A DNA stretch of 64,000 nt from Deinococcus alpinitundrae (GTDB lineage Bacteria > Deinococcota > Deinococci > Deinococcales > Deinococcaceae), in assembly GCF_009982895.1 (NCBI RefSeq), contig NZ_WXZL01000001.1:124001-188000 (forward strand), written 5' to 3'. The notes beneath the pieces are model-generated. The model saw nothing but the letters and a program-made list of their open reading frames with translations. It searched no databases and was not told the DNA's origin. Numbering within the stretch: the stretch's first letter is position 1; the number at the start of each line of letters is the position of its first letter. Positions 23,254 through 31,299 of the stretch are shown here, one piece after another. The position numbers and the translations under genes were made by a program.

Positions 23254-23329
23254 GGGATGTTAGCTCAGTTGGTAGAGCAGATGACTTTTAATCATCGGGT
23301 CGTAGGTTCGAGCCCTACACGTCCCACCA
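23254..23329 (+). tRNA. tRNA-Lys (anticodon TTT)
   Basis: The 76-nt cloverleaf is complete. The acceptor stem GGGATGT pairs with ACGTCCC (one G-U); the D arm is GCTCAGTTGGTAGAGC. The anticodon stem GATGA/TCATC has loop CTTTTAA, giving anticodon TTT. The T arm contains GGTTCGAGCCC, and CCA is encoded. A terminator follows 12 nt later, so the gene is a single-tRNA unit. Confidence 0.97.
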
Positions 23330-23341
23330 CAGCTCAAACAG

Positions 23342-23369
23342 AAAAGCACCGTCTGGTACGGTGCTTTTT
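23342..23369 (+). terminator. Terminator of tRNA-Lys
   Basis: AAAAGCACCGT pairs with ACGGTGCTTTT around a 5-nt loop, with a run of five T at the end. The A-run gives it symmetry for the convergent LysR gene as well. Confidence 0.88.
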
Positions 23370-23379
23370 CGTTCTCCAA

Positions 23380-24318
23380 TTATGCTGGCTCGGCGCTTCC
23401 TCGGGCCTGGACGCGTACTGCTTCAGCCAGCGCTTGCACGTGCGGCAGGGCGGCCCGTCCCGGTCGGATGACCAGCCCGATGATGCGCTCCAGCGGCTCG
23501 GGGAACGCCACCGCCACCAGCGCGGGCCGCAGCCCCGCCAATCCCAGGCGTGGAAAGATGGTGATGCCCAGGCCGTACTCCACCATCGAGAGAATCACGT
23601 CGTCCTCGTCTACCTCGGTGATGTTGCGGCTGAGCGCTTGATGACTTCTCAGAAATTCCAGCACCGGCTGGTTGGCCGGATTGATCAGCGGGGGCAACAG
23701 CAGCGGCTGCGCCTTCAGGTAAGCCCAGGTCAGCGGGGTGGGCTGCCCAGCGCGCATGACCACCAGATATGGATCGCGTAGCAGCACCTCGAACAGCAGG
23801 CCCCCAGCGGCGTCAGGCGCTTCGATCAGGCCCACATCGGCCTCGCCGCTTTGCACGAAGCGCTGACCGCCCTGGCCGTCGCGTCCGGCGTCAAGCACTC
23901 GGATGTGCAAATCGGGGTGCTCGGCATGCAGCCGCCCTAGGGCCGGAGCCAGCAATTGCTGCCCGATACTGCGGTAGGTCGCCACCGTCAATTGCCCACT
24001 GAGGGTGAGCGCCGGATTGGCCGCCAGTTGCAGATCCTGCACCGCAAGCAGCGCGTCGCGGGCGTAACCGATGACCTGCAACCCGGTGGGTGTCAGACTG
24101 ACACCGCTGCGGGTGCGCAGCAATACCGCCTGACCGAGTGCGGTTTCCAGGGCGCGCACACCCTCGCTGAGACTGCTCTGCGACATGCCCAGGCCTGCTG
24201 CTGCCGAGGAAAAGCTGCCCTCGTCGGCCACCGCCACAAACAGGCGAAGCTGCGCCAGTGTGATGGCCGACTTTTCCTCGAATAGCGGTCCCGAGAAGCG
24301 CGGCCTGGGTGTGGACAC
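23380..24318 (-). CDS. LysR-family transcriptional regulator
   Basis: The 312-aa protein has the LysR winged helix-turn-helix near residues 20-78 (ITLAQLRLFVAVADEGSFSSAA ... LGMSQSSLSEGVRALE, key Ser-Gln-Ser-Ser and Leu-Glu positions) and an effector-binding domain from about 105. The GTG start lies 6 nt after TAGACT (24330-24325): leaderless. The neighbour on the same strand upstream is the zinc alcohol dehydrogenase, only 38 bp away, so it may regulate that operon or itself. The effector is unknown. The order of family features is complete and nothing is missing. Confidence 0.88.
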   Translation of the reverse strand: MSTPRPRFSGPLFEEKSAITLAQLRLFVAVADEGSFSSAAAGLGMSQSSLSEGVRALETALGQAVLLRTRSGVSLTPTGLQVIGYARDALLAVQDLQLAANPALTLSGQLTVATYRSIGQQLLAPALGRLHAEHPDLHIRVLDAGRDGQGGQRFVQSGEADVGLIEAPDAAGGLLFEVLLRDPYLVVMRAGQPTPLTWAYLKAQPLLLPPLINPANQPVLEFLRSHQALSRNITEVDEDDVILSMVEYGLGITIFPRLGLAGLRPALVAVAFPEPLERIIGLVIRPGRAALPHVQALAEAVRVQARGSAEPA

Positions 24319-24356
24319 ACCCGCAGTCTAGCGATTCATAGACTCTCCGGTCACTT

Positions 24357-25550
24357 TCAGGCGGTGGTCGCCTGACCCCAGGGATTGAGGACCACCTTGA
24401 TACAGCTATCATGCTTGTCGCGGAAGGTCTTGTAGAGGGCCGGGGCCTCGTCCAGCGTGGCGCGGTGGGTAATGACGAAGCTCGGGTCGATCTCGCCCGC
24501 CTCGATGCGCGAGAGCAGCGGTCCCAGGTAACGGTGGGTGTGGGTCTGCCCCATCCTGAAAATCAGGCCTTTAGCGAAGGCCGCGCCCAGCGGCAATTTA
24601 TCGACCAGGCCGCCGTAGACGCCCGGCATGCTGACGGTACCGCCCTTGGCGCAACTGAGGATGGCCCAGCGCAGGGCCGTGATGCGGTCGAACGTCATCT
24701 TGAGCTTTTGCTCGGCGCTGTCGAGCAGCGCACCCGGGCCATGCCCGTGCGCCTCCATGCCCACCGCGTCGATGACGTGGTCAGGACCGCGCCCGCCGGT
24801 CGCCTCACGCAGCGCCACCAGCACATCGACATCCTCGTAACTGATGGTCTCGATCCCAGCGGCGGCGGCCATTTTCAGCCGCTCCGGGACCCGGTCGACG
24901 ATGATCACCCGCGCTGCGCCGAGCATCTGGGCGCTGCGGGCGGCGAACTGGCCCACCGGCCCCGCGCCGAACACCGCCACCACGTCGCGGCCCTTCACGA
25001 TCTGGCAGTTTTCCGCCGCCTGATAGCCGGTGGGGAAAATGTCGGTCAGAAACAGCACCTGCTCGTCCGGCAACGCTGAACTGAGCTTGAACGGCCCCAC
25101 ATCGGCAAACGGCACCCGCACGAACTGGGCCTGCCCGCCCGCGTAGCCGCCGTACATGTGCGAATAGCCGAACAACCCGCCGCCGCTGACCGCCCCGTAG
25201 AGCGCCTCAGCCATGCGGTGGTTGGGGTTAGAATTGTCGCAGGCGCTGTAAAAGCCGCGCTTGCACGGATCGCAGACTCCGCAAGCAATGTTGAACGGCA
25301 CCACCACCCGGTCGCCGACCTTGAGGGTCTTGACGTCCTTGCCAACTTCCACGACCTCGCCCATGAATTCATGGCCGAGGATGTCCCCCTTTTCCATGCT
25401 GGGAATCCGGCCATCCAGCAGGTGCAGGTCCGAGCCGCAGATGGCGGTGGACGACACCCGCACGATGGCGTCGGTGGGCAGCAGCAATTCCGGGTCCGGC
25501 ACCTGCTCAACGCTGACGTGGTTGGTCGATTGCCAGATGACTGCCTTCAT
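24357..25550 (-). CDS. Zinc-dependent alcohol dehydrogenase, formaldehyde-dehydrogenase-like
   Basis: A medium-chain dehydrogenase of 397 aa. Catalytic zinc ligands are Cys38, His60 and Glu61 ([13 protein letters not shown]); the structural zinc Cys set is C90, C93, C96 and C104. The NAD-binding site is [13 protein letters not shown]. Length and the insertion after the structural zinc lobe resemble glutathione-independent formaldehyde dehydrogenases and related enzymes; the substrate is not certain. The ATG overlaps the stop of the upstream SRPBCC gene (ATGA), and GGAGG lies 6 nt before it, so the two are cotranscribed and translationally coupled. Confidence 0.9.
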   Translation of the reverse strand: MKAVIWQSTNHVSVEQVPDPELLLPTDAIVRVSSTAICGSDLHLLDGRIPSMEKGDILGHEFMGEVVEVGKDVKTLKVGDRVVVPFNIACGVCDPCKRGFYSACDNSNPNHRMAEALYGAVSGGGLFGYSHMYGGYAGGQAQFVRVPFADVGPFKLSSALPDEQVLFLTDIFPTGYQAAENCQIVKGRDVVAVFGAGPVGQFAARSAQMLGAARVIIVDRVPERLKMAAAAGIETISYEDVDVLVALREATGGRGPDHVIDAVGMEAHGHGPGALLDSAEQKLKMTFDRITALRWAILSCAKGGTVSMPGVYGGLVDKLPLGAAFAKGLIFRMGQTHTHRYLGPLLSRIEAGEIDPSFVITHRATLDEAPALYKTFRDKHDSCIKVVLNPWGQATTA

Positions 25551-26269
25551 TTGTTACCTCCGCTGGCGGGCATGGCGCTCCGTCCGCTGCTCTGGCCCTG
25601 GGTGGTCGGGTGAAAGCCGAGTTCCTGCTCGCGCTTGAAGCGCATCAGGTCGTCTCTGAGTTGCTGGGAAGGTTCCTGCCCCAGCATGCGGGCGATGATC
25701 GGCCCCGCCGTGCCGCCCGGCGCTTTGTAGGTCAGGCGCACCACGACCTCGGTGCCACGCTCGCCTGGTGCGGGCCGGAACAGCACCTCTCCGCTGTTCC
25801 AGATGTCGGCTCCCGGCAGGGATTGCCAGGCCAAGCGCCGACCCGGTTCGTCGGCGGTGAGTTCGGCGTCCCAGCTCACGTCACCCAGCGGCCCCTTGAC
25901 CGTCCAGCGCGAGCGCCCTTCCTCCAGCATCTTGACTTCCTGAAGGTGACTCATCAGTGCGGGCAGGTTCTCCAGCTTTCTCCAGACGGCGTAGAGCACT
26001 TCGGGCGATTGGCCCACCGTGACCGCGTCGCTCACCAATGTCTCGCCCTGGGCGTTCTCACGGATCTTGAGGGCCGTGCCGAGCGGATTGGTGCCGCGCA
26101 GGGCCACGCCCGCCAGTGTGATTCCTGTGCCTGCCAGGGCCAGCCGCCCCAGCCCCAGCTTGCCCGGCCCACCGCGAACGCCCAGTGCTGCCAGCCCCGT
26201 ACCCAGGGCCACCAGCAACCACTTCTCGGTGGGCTGAAATACCGCTCCCCGCGTTTCCTGTTTGGTCAT
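25547..26269 (-). CDS. SRPBCC (polyketide cyclase/dehydrase-like) protein with N-terminal membrane segments
   Basis: The 240-aa product has two hydrophobic Gly/Ala-rich segments (about residues 17-35 and 38-60). A SRPBCC/START-like domain (about 75-205) follows, recognisable by [32 protein letters not shown] sequence and the later [15 protein letters not shown] strand. Such domains bind hydrophobic ligands in a cavity; the ligand is unknown. It is first in a two-gene operon with the zinc alcohol dehydrogenase. The start at 26269 is chosen because upstream sequence in the frame is not protein-like; no clear Shine-Dalgarno is seen. Confidence 0.75.
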   Translation of the reverse strand: MTKQETRGAVFQPTEKWLLVALGTGLAALGVRGGPGKLGLGRLALAGTGITLAGVALRGTNPLGTALKIRENAQGETLVSDAVTVGQSPEVLYAVWRKLENLPALMSHLQEVKMLEEGRSRWTVKGPLGDVSWDAELTADEPGRRLAWQSLPGADIWNSGEVLFRPAPGERGTEVVVRLTYKAPGGTAGPIIARMLGQEPSQQLRDDLMRFKREQELGFHPTTQGQSSGRSAMPASGGNK

Positions 26270-26477
26270 GGCGGTTACTGTGCGCCGACAGCGCGCCGCG
26301 CCACCCGGAGTTGGCTTACTGTCTTGAGACTGGCTGAACGCTCGGTGGAGTCGGAGTAAAGTTAGCTTTCCGGTTTTCCTGATCGGTACGGAAGCTGCGG
26401 CCATAACAGAGGAGCAGCGGTGAAGACTTCTTGCACCCGCATCACCATAAGTTGCCGCCGGGGAGTAGAGTAAACCC

Positions 26478-26651
26478 ATGACACAACCGAGTGAGACCCC
26501 CGAGCGGGCAGGCGAAATCCTGATCAGCGGTGTGGACACCGGCCCGGAGTCCAGGGACAACGAAACACCCACCGAGGCGCACGTCCGACTCTACGGCCTG
26601 AACGATCCTGAAAGTGGTCGTCAGTACGAGCCGGACAACGAGGATGGTTAA
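26478..26651 (+). CDS. Small acidic protein, 57 aa
   Basis: The ORF begins MTQPSETPERAGEILISGVD and ends EYxPDNEDG-like (QYEPDNEDG); it is rich in Glu, Asp, Pro and Thr with a short central hydrophobic stretch. Its reality is supported by TAGAGT (26466-26471) exactly 6 nt before the ATG, the leaderless spacing of this genome, and by codon use rich in G/C at third positions. I recognise no family. A GTGCAG/CTGCAC hairpin follows its stop. Confidence 0.6.
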   Translation: MTQPSETPERAGEILISGVDTGPESRDNETPTEAHVRLYGLNDPESGRQYEPDNEDG

Positions 26652-26664
26652 GCTCTAGAGGAGG

Positions 26665-26719
26665 GTGCAGGGCCTGCACTGATTCAGCGACCTAGGCCAG
26701 GCTGGCAAGACGCTGAATC
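26665..26719. repeat. Two inverted repeats between the small acidic gene and mgsA
   Basis: GTGCAG-GGC-CTGCAC (26665-26679) is a 6-bp hairpin. GATTCAGCG (26681-26689) with CGCTGAATC (26711-26719) is a 9-bp stem with a 21-nt loop. No T-run follows, but the position between convergent genes suggests a transcription end. Confidence 0.5.
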
Positions 26720-26734
26720 GGCAACCGAAGGCGA

Positions 26735-27199
26735 TCAGTGTGTGTGCCCTGGCAAAGGCTCAACAGCATCCGCCTGCGCTTCCTCGCGTGCGAGCCACAG
26801 GATCAGGGCCTCGGCGCTGGCCGGGTTGGTCGCCAGTGGGATGTCGTGCACATCGCACAGGCGCACCAGGGCGCTCACATCGGGTTCGTGCGGCTGGGCG
26901 GTCAGCGGGTCGCGGAAGAAAAACACCGCTCGCACCTGCTCCAGCGCGATTCTGGCTCCGATCTGCTGATCGCCGCCCAGCGGCCCTGAAAGTACACGCT
27001 CCACTTTCAGTCCAGTTTGCTTTTGCAAAATGCTGCCGGTAGTGCCGGTGGCAACCAGGTGAAAGCGGGCGAGCAGCTCACGGTGGCTGAGAGCAAACAG
27101 CGCCAGCTCAAGTTTCTTCTTGTCGTGGGCGATCAGCGCCACCTGATGCTTGCCGCCGCGTTCGGCGAGCTGAGCGGGCGGCGTGTCTGGAGCAGTCAT
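26735..27199 (-). CDS. mgsA: Methylglyoxal synthase
   Basis: MgsA turns dihydroxyacetone phosphate into methylglyoxal and phosphate, a bypass of lower glycolysis when phosphate is short. The 154-aa protein has the family landmarks ALIAHDKKK (about 22-30), VATGTTGS (phosphate-binding, about 49-56), [10 protein letters not shown] with the catalytic Asp, and [15 protein letters not shown]. The ATG at 27199 lies 6 nt after GACAAT, a near match to the -10 pattern. The frame stays open further upstream without protein-like sequence. It is on the same strand as the lipoprotein at 27279-27746, but a terminator separates them. Confidence 0.94.
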   Translation of the reverse strand: MTAPDTPPAQLAERGGKHQVALIAHDKKKLELALFALSHRELLARFHLVATGTTGSILQKQTGLKVERVLSGPLGGDQQIGARIALEQVRAVFFFRDPLTAQPHEPDVSALVRLCDVHDIPLATNPASAEALILWLAREEAQADAVEPLPGHTH

Positions 27200-27229
27200 A
27201 GCGGCATTGTCGGGTACAACCCGCGCCAA

Positions 27230-27265
27230 AGCAAAACGCCCCGGACTTGACGTCTCCGGGGCGTT
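27230..27265 (-). terminator. Terminator of the lipoprotein gene
   Basis: On the minus strand, AACGCCCCGGA pairs with TCCGGGGCGTT (27265-27235) around a 9-nt loop, followed by TTTT. Confidence 0.8.
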
Positions 27266-27278
27266 GGGGCAACAGGAT

Positions 27279-27746
27279 TTAGTTGCCGTTGTATTGCAGA
27301 TCGTAGTTGTTGAGAGCCAGGCTCGACGAGCCGCCGTTGCCGGTGTCGTAGACGTTCCAGCCCGTCTTGATGCCGGAGTAGTACTGATCGTCACGCTGGG
27401 CACGCACCAGCAGCTTGGTATTGGGACGGCTCACGACCGTGTCGCCCGTGTCGAGGCGATTGTTGTTGTTGGCGTCCTTGAACACCACCACCCGGTAGGT
27501 GCCGTAGCCGAGCGTCCTGGGCAGGTCCAGAACGAAGCCCTTGGTGATGTAGGGGTCAATGACCTGCGATTCGCTGCCGTCGGCGGTGTAGTTGCCGTTA
27601 CTGTAGCCGACCACCGCGAGGCGCAGGTTCGCGCCGCTGGGAAAGCCGACCAGGTTGCCGCTGACATCCTTGGTAGTGGGGTTGCCGACCAGGGTGCAGG
27701 CCGAAAGTGAAGCGCCAAGTAAAGTAAGAGCGAGTATTTTTTGCAT
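27279..27746 (-). CDS. Lipoprotein with an EF-hand-like Asp/Asn loop
   Basis: The 155-aa product starts [17 protein letters not shown]; the lipobox LSAC has Cys17. The mature protein is beta-rich. Near residues 90-102 it has [14 protein letters not shown], a Dx[DN]xDG/dockerin-like calcium-binding pattern, which suggests Ca2+ binding. AGGAG 9 nt before the ATG is a clear Shine-Dalgarno. Upstream, a GGTTCCC/GGGAACC hairpin stands in the leader. A second lipoprotein at 62006-62749 shares the GWNV(Y/M)D phrase. The exact function is unknown. Confidence 0.78.
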   Translation of the reverse strand: MQKILALTLLGASLSACTLVGNPTTKDVSGNLVGFPSGANLRLAVVGYSNGNYTADGSESQVIDPYITKGFVLDLPRTLGYGTYRVVVFKDANNNNRLDTGDTVVSRPNTKLLVRAQRDDQYYSGIKTGWNVYDTGNGGSSSLALNNYDLQYNGN

Positions 27747-27809
27747 GATAATGATCTCCTGTAGAAAGAAGCGGTAGGTTGAAGGAAACGGAACTTCTCT
27801 TACCTTAGA

Positions 27810-27829
27810 GGTTCCCGGCAGAGGGAACC
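27810..27829 (-). promoter_or_regulatory. Hairpin or operator upstream of the lipoprotein gene
   Basis: GGTTCCC (27810-27816) and GGGAACC (27823-27829) form a perfect 7-bp inverted repeat with a 6-nt spacer. It lies about 64 nt before the start codon, in the place of an operator or leader hairpin. Confidence 0.4.
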
Positions 27830-27932
27830 AGCCCCAAACTATTGCAGCGCTTCTCATGAAACATGCATAAGAAGTGGATTGTCCCCTTAAAATCTGACTG
27901 AGAATTTAATCGGCAGGCTGCAGACTGGGTAC

Positions 27933-28439
27933 ATGCCGACCATGATTCGCGTCCTGCAAGCTGAAGACGCCGCGCTCTACCGCCCGCTGCGGCTGTGTGC
28001 CCTCAGCGAAGACCCCGCCGCTTACCTGACCAGCCCCGAGGAGTTCGCGGCCCGGTCCCTGGCCGAGATCGCTGGGCAATTGGCTCCCACCGAGACGGCC
28101 TTCACGCTAGGGGCTTTTGCAGGCGCACAACTCGTCGGCATGGCGACTCTGGTCCGCGCCGGGCGGCTCAAGCTGCGCCACCGCGCCGACGTGATGGCGG
28201 TATACGTGGCCCCCGAAGTGCGTGGGCAGGGCGCGGCGACAAGTCTGCTCGGCGCACTGATCCAGCAAGCGCGCCAGCTGCCGGGCCTGGATGTGCTGGG
28301 CCTGAATGTCACCGAGCCGCAGCTGGCTGCCCGGCAGCTCTACCTCAAGCTGGGCTTCAGCGTCTGGGGTGTGCAACCCGACGCGCTGCGGCAAGCGGGA
28401 GAGCCGCTGACTGAACTGCACATGCAGCTGCGGTTGTGA
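27933..28439 (+). CDS. GNAT-family N-acetyltransferase
   Basis: The 168-aa protein shows the GNAT core: the MAVYVAPEVRGQGAATSLLGALI segment (about residues 89-110) contains motif A with the Q/RxxGxG/A acetyl-CoA loop RGQGAA, and the C-terminal ARQLYLKLGF is motif B. The substrate cannot be told. The -10-like CAGACT (27921-27926) is 6 nt before the ATG. It stands alone between a divergent lipoprotein gene and a secreted-protein gene. Confidence 0.86.
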   Translation: MPTMIRVLQAEDAALYRPLRLCALSEDPAAYLTSPEEFAARSLAEIAGQLAPTETAFTLGAFAGAQLVGMATLVRAGRLKLRHRADVMAVYVAPEVRGQGAATSLLGALIQQARQLPGLDVLGLNVTEPQLAARQLYLKLGFSVWGVQPDALRQAGEPLTELHMQLRL

Positions 28440-28559
28440 AGACGAACGCCCCAACCTGCGCCAAACCTCCACGGCGTGTGCGGCGCGTCTTCGCCCGTGA
28501 ACTTCACAGTGAGGGTCAAGGAAGGCCAGCGGCTTTCCCTACCCCAACGGAGGTTCACC

Positions 28560-29108
28560 ATGACTCAGCCCACCACAATTCGCAACTCAGCCAGCAGCCG
28601 CGCCGCCCGCACCGTGCTGGTGCTCGCCAGCTTCAGCGTGCTGGGGCTGCCCACTCTAGCCGCCAGCACACTGTCAGGCAGCCAGGGTCAGCTGCCTCAG
28701 GCCCAGAAGCAGCCGCAGAAAAGCGCCACCCCGGCGCAGGGCAATCGACCGGACCAGATGAACCCGCGCGGCCCAGCAGACAGACTGGCGAACCTGGACG
28801 TCAGCTACTACAGCGGCGACCCGCTGGCGGGCGGGAAGCTGCTCGGCACCGTCAGGCTGACACCGCCACGGGGCGCGCCGGTGGCCGGCAACCGGGCGAT
28901 GGGGAGTCAGGCGGCAGGAACTCAGGCAACCACGCCGCGCCCGAACCCACTGACCGCCCGGGCCCCGGCGGGAGCCAGATTTGCCGTAATTAAAGATGAC
29001 CACGGCGGCGCACGCATCATCGATCTCAGCCAAGCGGATCAGCGGATGGACGGTCAGGCCGGGCGCGGCGGTTCGCGCTCCCGGAACGGCACGCCGCCCC
29101 AGCGCTAA
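28560..29108 (+). CDS. Exported, low-complexity protein of unknown function
   Basis: The 182-aa product has a long signal peptide (to about residue 36, [18 protein letters not shown]), then a Gln/Pro/Arg-rich mature chain without Cys or recognisable domain. Its only ordered-looking parts are [25 protein letters not shown] (about 77-101) and [19 protein letters not shown] near residue 140. GGAGG 6 nt before the ATG at 28560 supports this start over upstream in-frame codons. It may be periplasmic or surface exposed. Confidence 0.65.
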   Translation: MTQPTTIRNSASSRAARTVLVLASFSVLGLPTLAASTLSGSQGQLPQAQKQPQKSATPAQGNRPDQMNPRGPADRLANLDVSYYSGDPLAGGKLLGTVRLTPPRGAPVAGNRAMGSQAAGTQATTPRPNPLTARAPAGARFAVIKDDHGGARIIDLSQADQRMDGQAGRGGSRSRNGTPPQR

Positions 29109-29205
29109 ACCCCCTTCGCCCAGCCCGCCTCCGTCCCCTCGGCGGAAGCGGGCCTTCGTCTGGCTGGGCTGTACGGGTCAGATCAGCTTGGTTAGACTGA
29201 GCGGC

Positions 29206-29544
29206 GTGAAAGGAGCCGACGCCGAGGACCGTGCCCTGAGTGCCCTGCTGGCGCAGGGCCATACGCTGCTGGCCCGCAATTACCGTATTCCCGGCGGCGA
29301 AATCGACCTCATCACCCGGCTGGACGGGGTGGTCGTGTTCAGCGAGGTCAGGCAGCGGCGCAGTGCCCGTTACGGCAGCGCCCTAGAAAGCGTGACGCCG
29401 CGCAAGCTGGCGCTGATGCAGCGGGCCGCTTTGACCTACCTCTTCAACGTGCTGGGCCGCGACGATCTGCCGTGCCGGCTGCAAGTCGTCAGTATCGAGG
29501 GTACGGCGGCCAGTGGCGTGCTGAGTATCACACTCATCGAGTAG
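29206..29544 (+). CDS. UPF0102 (YraN) family endonuclease-like protein
   Basis: YraN proteins have a PD-(D/E)xK restriction-endonuclease fold and are linked by context to DNA processing in other bacteria. The 112-aa protein shows the core: [21 protein letters not shown] (with the Glu-Ile-Asp) followed by [21 protein letters not shown] (Glu-x-Arg/Lys). The usual Lys of E-V-K is Gln or Arg here (SEVRQR), as in many members. The GTG at 29206 is 7 nt after TAGACT (29193-29198): leaderless. The open frame extending upstream to 28996 overlaps the preceding gene and is not coding. Confidence 0.87.
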   Translation: MKGADAEDRALSALLAQGHTLLARNYRIPGGEIDLITRLDGVVVFSEVRQRRSARYGSALESVTPRKLALMQRAALTYLFNVLGRDDLPCRLQVVSIEGTAASGVLSITLIE

Positions 29545-29563
29545 CCGGAAAAAAGGAGCCAGC

Positions 29564-29587
29564 AAAAAACGCCCCGTGAGGAGCGCT
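29564..29587 (-). terminator. Terminator of the small hydrophilic protein gene
   Basis: An 8-bp stem with two wobble pairs on the minus strand, loop TCAC, followed by six T (29569-29564). Confidence 0.6.
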
Positions 29588-29608
29588 CGGCTGGACAATG
29601 AAGTGGGT

Positions 29609-29830
29609 TCAGCCCTGCTTGCTGGCGGGAACACTGCGGGCTTCCTGCAGGTCCTTCTGTTCTTTGACGCCCTCGTGCTCGTTGTTGCGCGGCGCTTCGG
29701 CCTCGCGGTCGTTGGCCGACTTGAAGGAAGGCTTGTGACCGTCCTCGATCTCCGTGACTTCCGTCTTGGTGCGGTCGTACTGATCGGGCAGGCTGGTGTG
29801 GCCCTTGTTCTTGTCGTCTTTGTCAGGCAT
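29609..29830 (-). CDS. Small hydrophilic protein, 73 aa
   Basis: The product begins MPDKDDKNKGHTSLPDQYD. It is composed almost wholly of charged and polar residues (Lys, Asp, Glu, Gln, Asn), with no Cys or Trp and hardly any hydrophobic residue, so it should be intrinsically disordered. CAGACT on the minus strand lies 7 nt before the ATG at 29830; a longer reading (ATG 29851) would include the -10 element. Its composition resembles hydrophilic stress or desiccation proteins, but no family is recognised. A terminator follows. Confidence 0.65.
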   Translation of the reverse strand: MPDKDDKNKGHTSLPDQYDRTKTEVTEIEDGHKPSFKSANDREAEAPRNNEHEGVKEQKDLQEARSVPASKQG

Positions 29831-29894
29831 ACCGATCAGTCTGGGGGCCAACGCCGAGTGCCCGCTGGCGCTTTGCCCAAGACATGTTCAGAAA

Positions 29895-30455
29895 TTAAAG
29901 CTTGGGCAAGGTGACGCCGCGCTGGCCCTGGTACTTTCCGGCCCGGTCACGGTAGGTCACCTCGGGGCGCTCGCCCTCGAAAAAGAGCAGCTGCACGCAG
30001 CCCTCGAAGGCGTACATTTTGGCTGGAAGCGGAGTGGTGTTGGAGAACTCCAGAGTGACGTGGCCCTCCCAGCCGGGTTCCAGCGGGGTGACATTAGCGA
30101 CGAGTCCGCAGCGGGCATACGTCGATTTGCCGAGCGCCACCACCATCACGTTGTCGGGAATCCGCAGGTATTCCAGGCTGCGGGCCAGTGCGAACGAGTT
30201 GGGCGGAATGATGATCTCGCTGGCCTGCACGTCTACGAAGCTGCGCTCGTCGAAATGCTTGGGGTCGACGATGGCGCTGTTGACGTTGGTAAAGATCTTC
30301 CATTCGTCGGCGCAGCGCAGATCGTAGCCGAAGCTGCTTAGCCCGTAACTGATGACCTGCTGGTTCTCGGCCGTGCGGACCAGGCGGTCCTCGAACGGCT
30401 CGATCATGCCGCTCAGAGCCAGCTCACGAATCCGCCAATCGGGAAGGATACTCAT
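29895..30455 (-). CDS. dcd: dCTP deaminase
   Basis: Dcd deaminates dCTP to dUTP, the first step toward dTMP; some family members also cleave dUTP. The 186-aa protein has SFGYDLR (about 42-48), the ligand loop [12 protein letters not shown], the catalytic [10 protein letters not shown] (about 108-117) with the conserved Ser and Arg, and [17 protein letters not shown] with the active Glu. TAGACT (30467-30462) is 6 nt before the ATG: leaderless. Its promoter lies back to back with that of the phosphoesterase gene at 30496. Confidence 0.95.
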   Translation of the reverse strand: MSILPDWRIRELALSGMIEPFEDRLVRTAENQQVISYGLSSFGYDLRCADEWKIFTNVNSAIVDPKHFDERSFVDVQASEIIIPPNSFALARSLEYLRIPDNVMVVALGKSTYARCGLVANVTPLEPGWEGHVTLEFSNTTPLPAKMYAFEGCVQLLFFEGERPEVTYRDRAGKYQGQRGVTLPKL

Positions 30456-30495
30456 CTCAGCAGTCTAACGGGCCTCAGCGGGTAGGCTGGGCAGC
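30456..30495. promoter_or_regulatory. Divergent leaderless promoters of dcd and the metallophosphoesterase gene
   Basis: Forty bases separate the two start codons. The minus-strand -10 TAGACT (30467-30462) and plus-strand -10 TAGGCT (30483-30488) are 15 bp apart, so each -35 region lies on the other gene's side, and the two polymerases must compete. Confidence 0.6.
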
Positions 30496-31269
30496 GTGTC
30501 TGTTCTGCCTCCGCGACTGCCCGCCTCGCCGCTGCGCCTGGCCCTGATCAGCGACGTTCACGGCAACGCCTTCGCCCTCGAAGCGGTGCTGCACGAGCTG
30601 CGCGCCGCCGCGCCGGACCTCATCCTCAATCTGGGCGATCAGGTGGAGGGAGCCGCCGACCCGGCCCATGCCTATGCCCTGCAAGCCGAACTTGGCGCGC
30701 TGGAAGTACGCGGTAACAATGAGGAAAAGCTCTGGCCTGACGGTCGGCGCAGTCCGCTGAGCCTCAAGTACGGCGCGTGGCTGGGAACCCAGCTGGCCCC
30801 GGCAGCGTTGGCGCATCTGGCCGCGCTGCCGCTGACGGGACGCGTCGAGGGCGTGCTGGCCTGTCACGGTACGCCCGACTCGGCCTGGGACAGTTTGCTG
30901 TGGGTCTGGCAGCCGGACGCGGCGGGCGGATTTTACCGCAGCCGCGATCCGCGTGAGCTGCGCCGGATGCTGGAGCCGCTCGCCGCAGACGTGGTGGTCT
31001 GCGGCCACACCCACCGCCCCGGCAGCACGCGGGTGGGCGATACCCTGGTCGTCAACACTGGGGCCGTTTCAGATCAGGTCGACGGCGATCCCCGCGCCCG
31101 CTGGACCCTGCTGGAGCGCCGAAGCGGGCACTGGACCGCCGATTTCCGGGCGGTGCCCTACGACATCGCGGCGGCGGTGCGCTGGGCCGGGCAGCACAGC
31201 ACCTTCGGTGAGGGCGCGGCAGAGTTGCTGGAAAGCGGTGAGATGACCGTGCGCGGGGATGCGGGCTAA
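30496..31269 (+). CDS. Calcineurin-like metallophosphoesterase
   Basis: The 257-aa protein has all five metal-binding blocks: SDVHGN (residues 19-24), LGDQVEG, RGNNEE, ACHGTP and GHTHRP. It is of the small YfcE/MJ0936-like phosphodiesterase group; the natural substrate is unknown. The GTG at 30496 lies 7 nt after TAGGCT (30483-30488). It is followed after 30 bp by a secreted-protein gene with its own -10, so the two need not be an operon. Confidence 0.9.
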   Translation: MSVLPPRLPASPLRLALISDVHGNAFALEAVLHELRAAAPDLILNLGDQVEGAADPAHAYALQAELGALEVRGNNEEKLWPDGRRSPLSLKYGAWLGTQLAPAALAHLAALPLTGRVEGVLACHGTPDSAWDSLLWVWQPDAAGGFYRSRDPRELRRMLEPLAADVVVCGHTHRPGSTRVGDTLVVNTGAVSDQVDGDPRARWTLLERRSGHWTADFRAVPYDIAAAVRWAGQHSTFGEGAAELLESGEMTVRGDAG

Positions 31270-31299
31270 GGGCGAAGCGGGCGGCGCTACACTGCAAGC

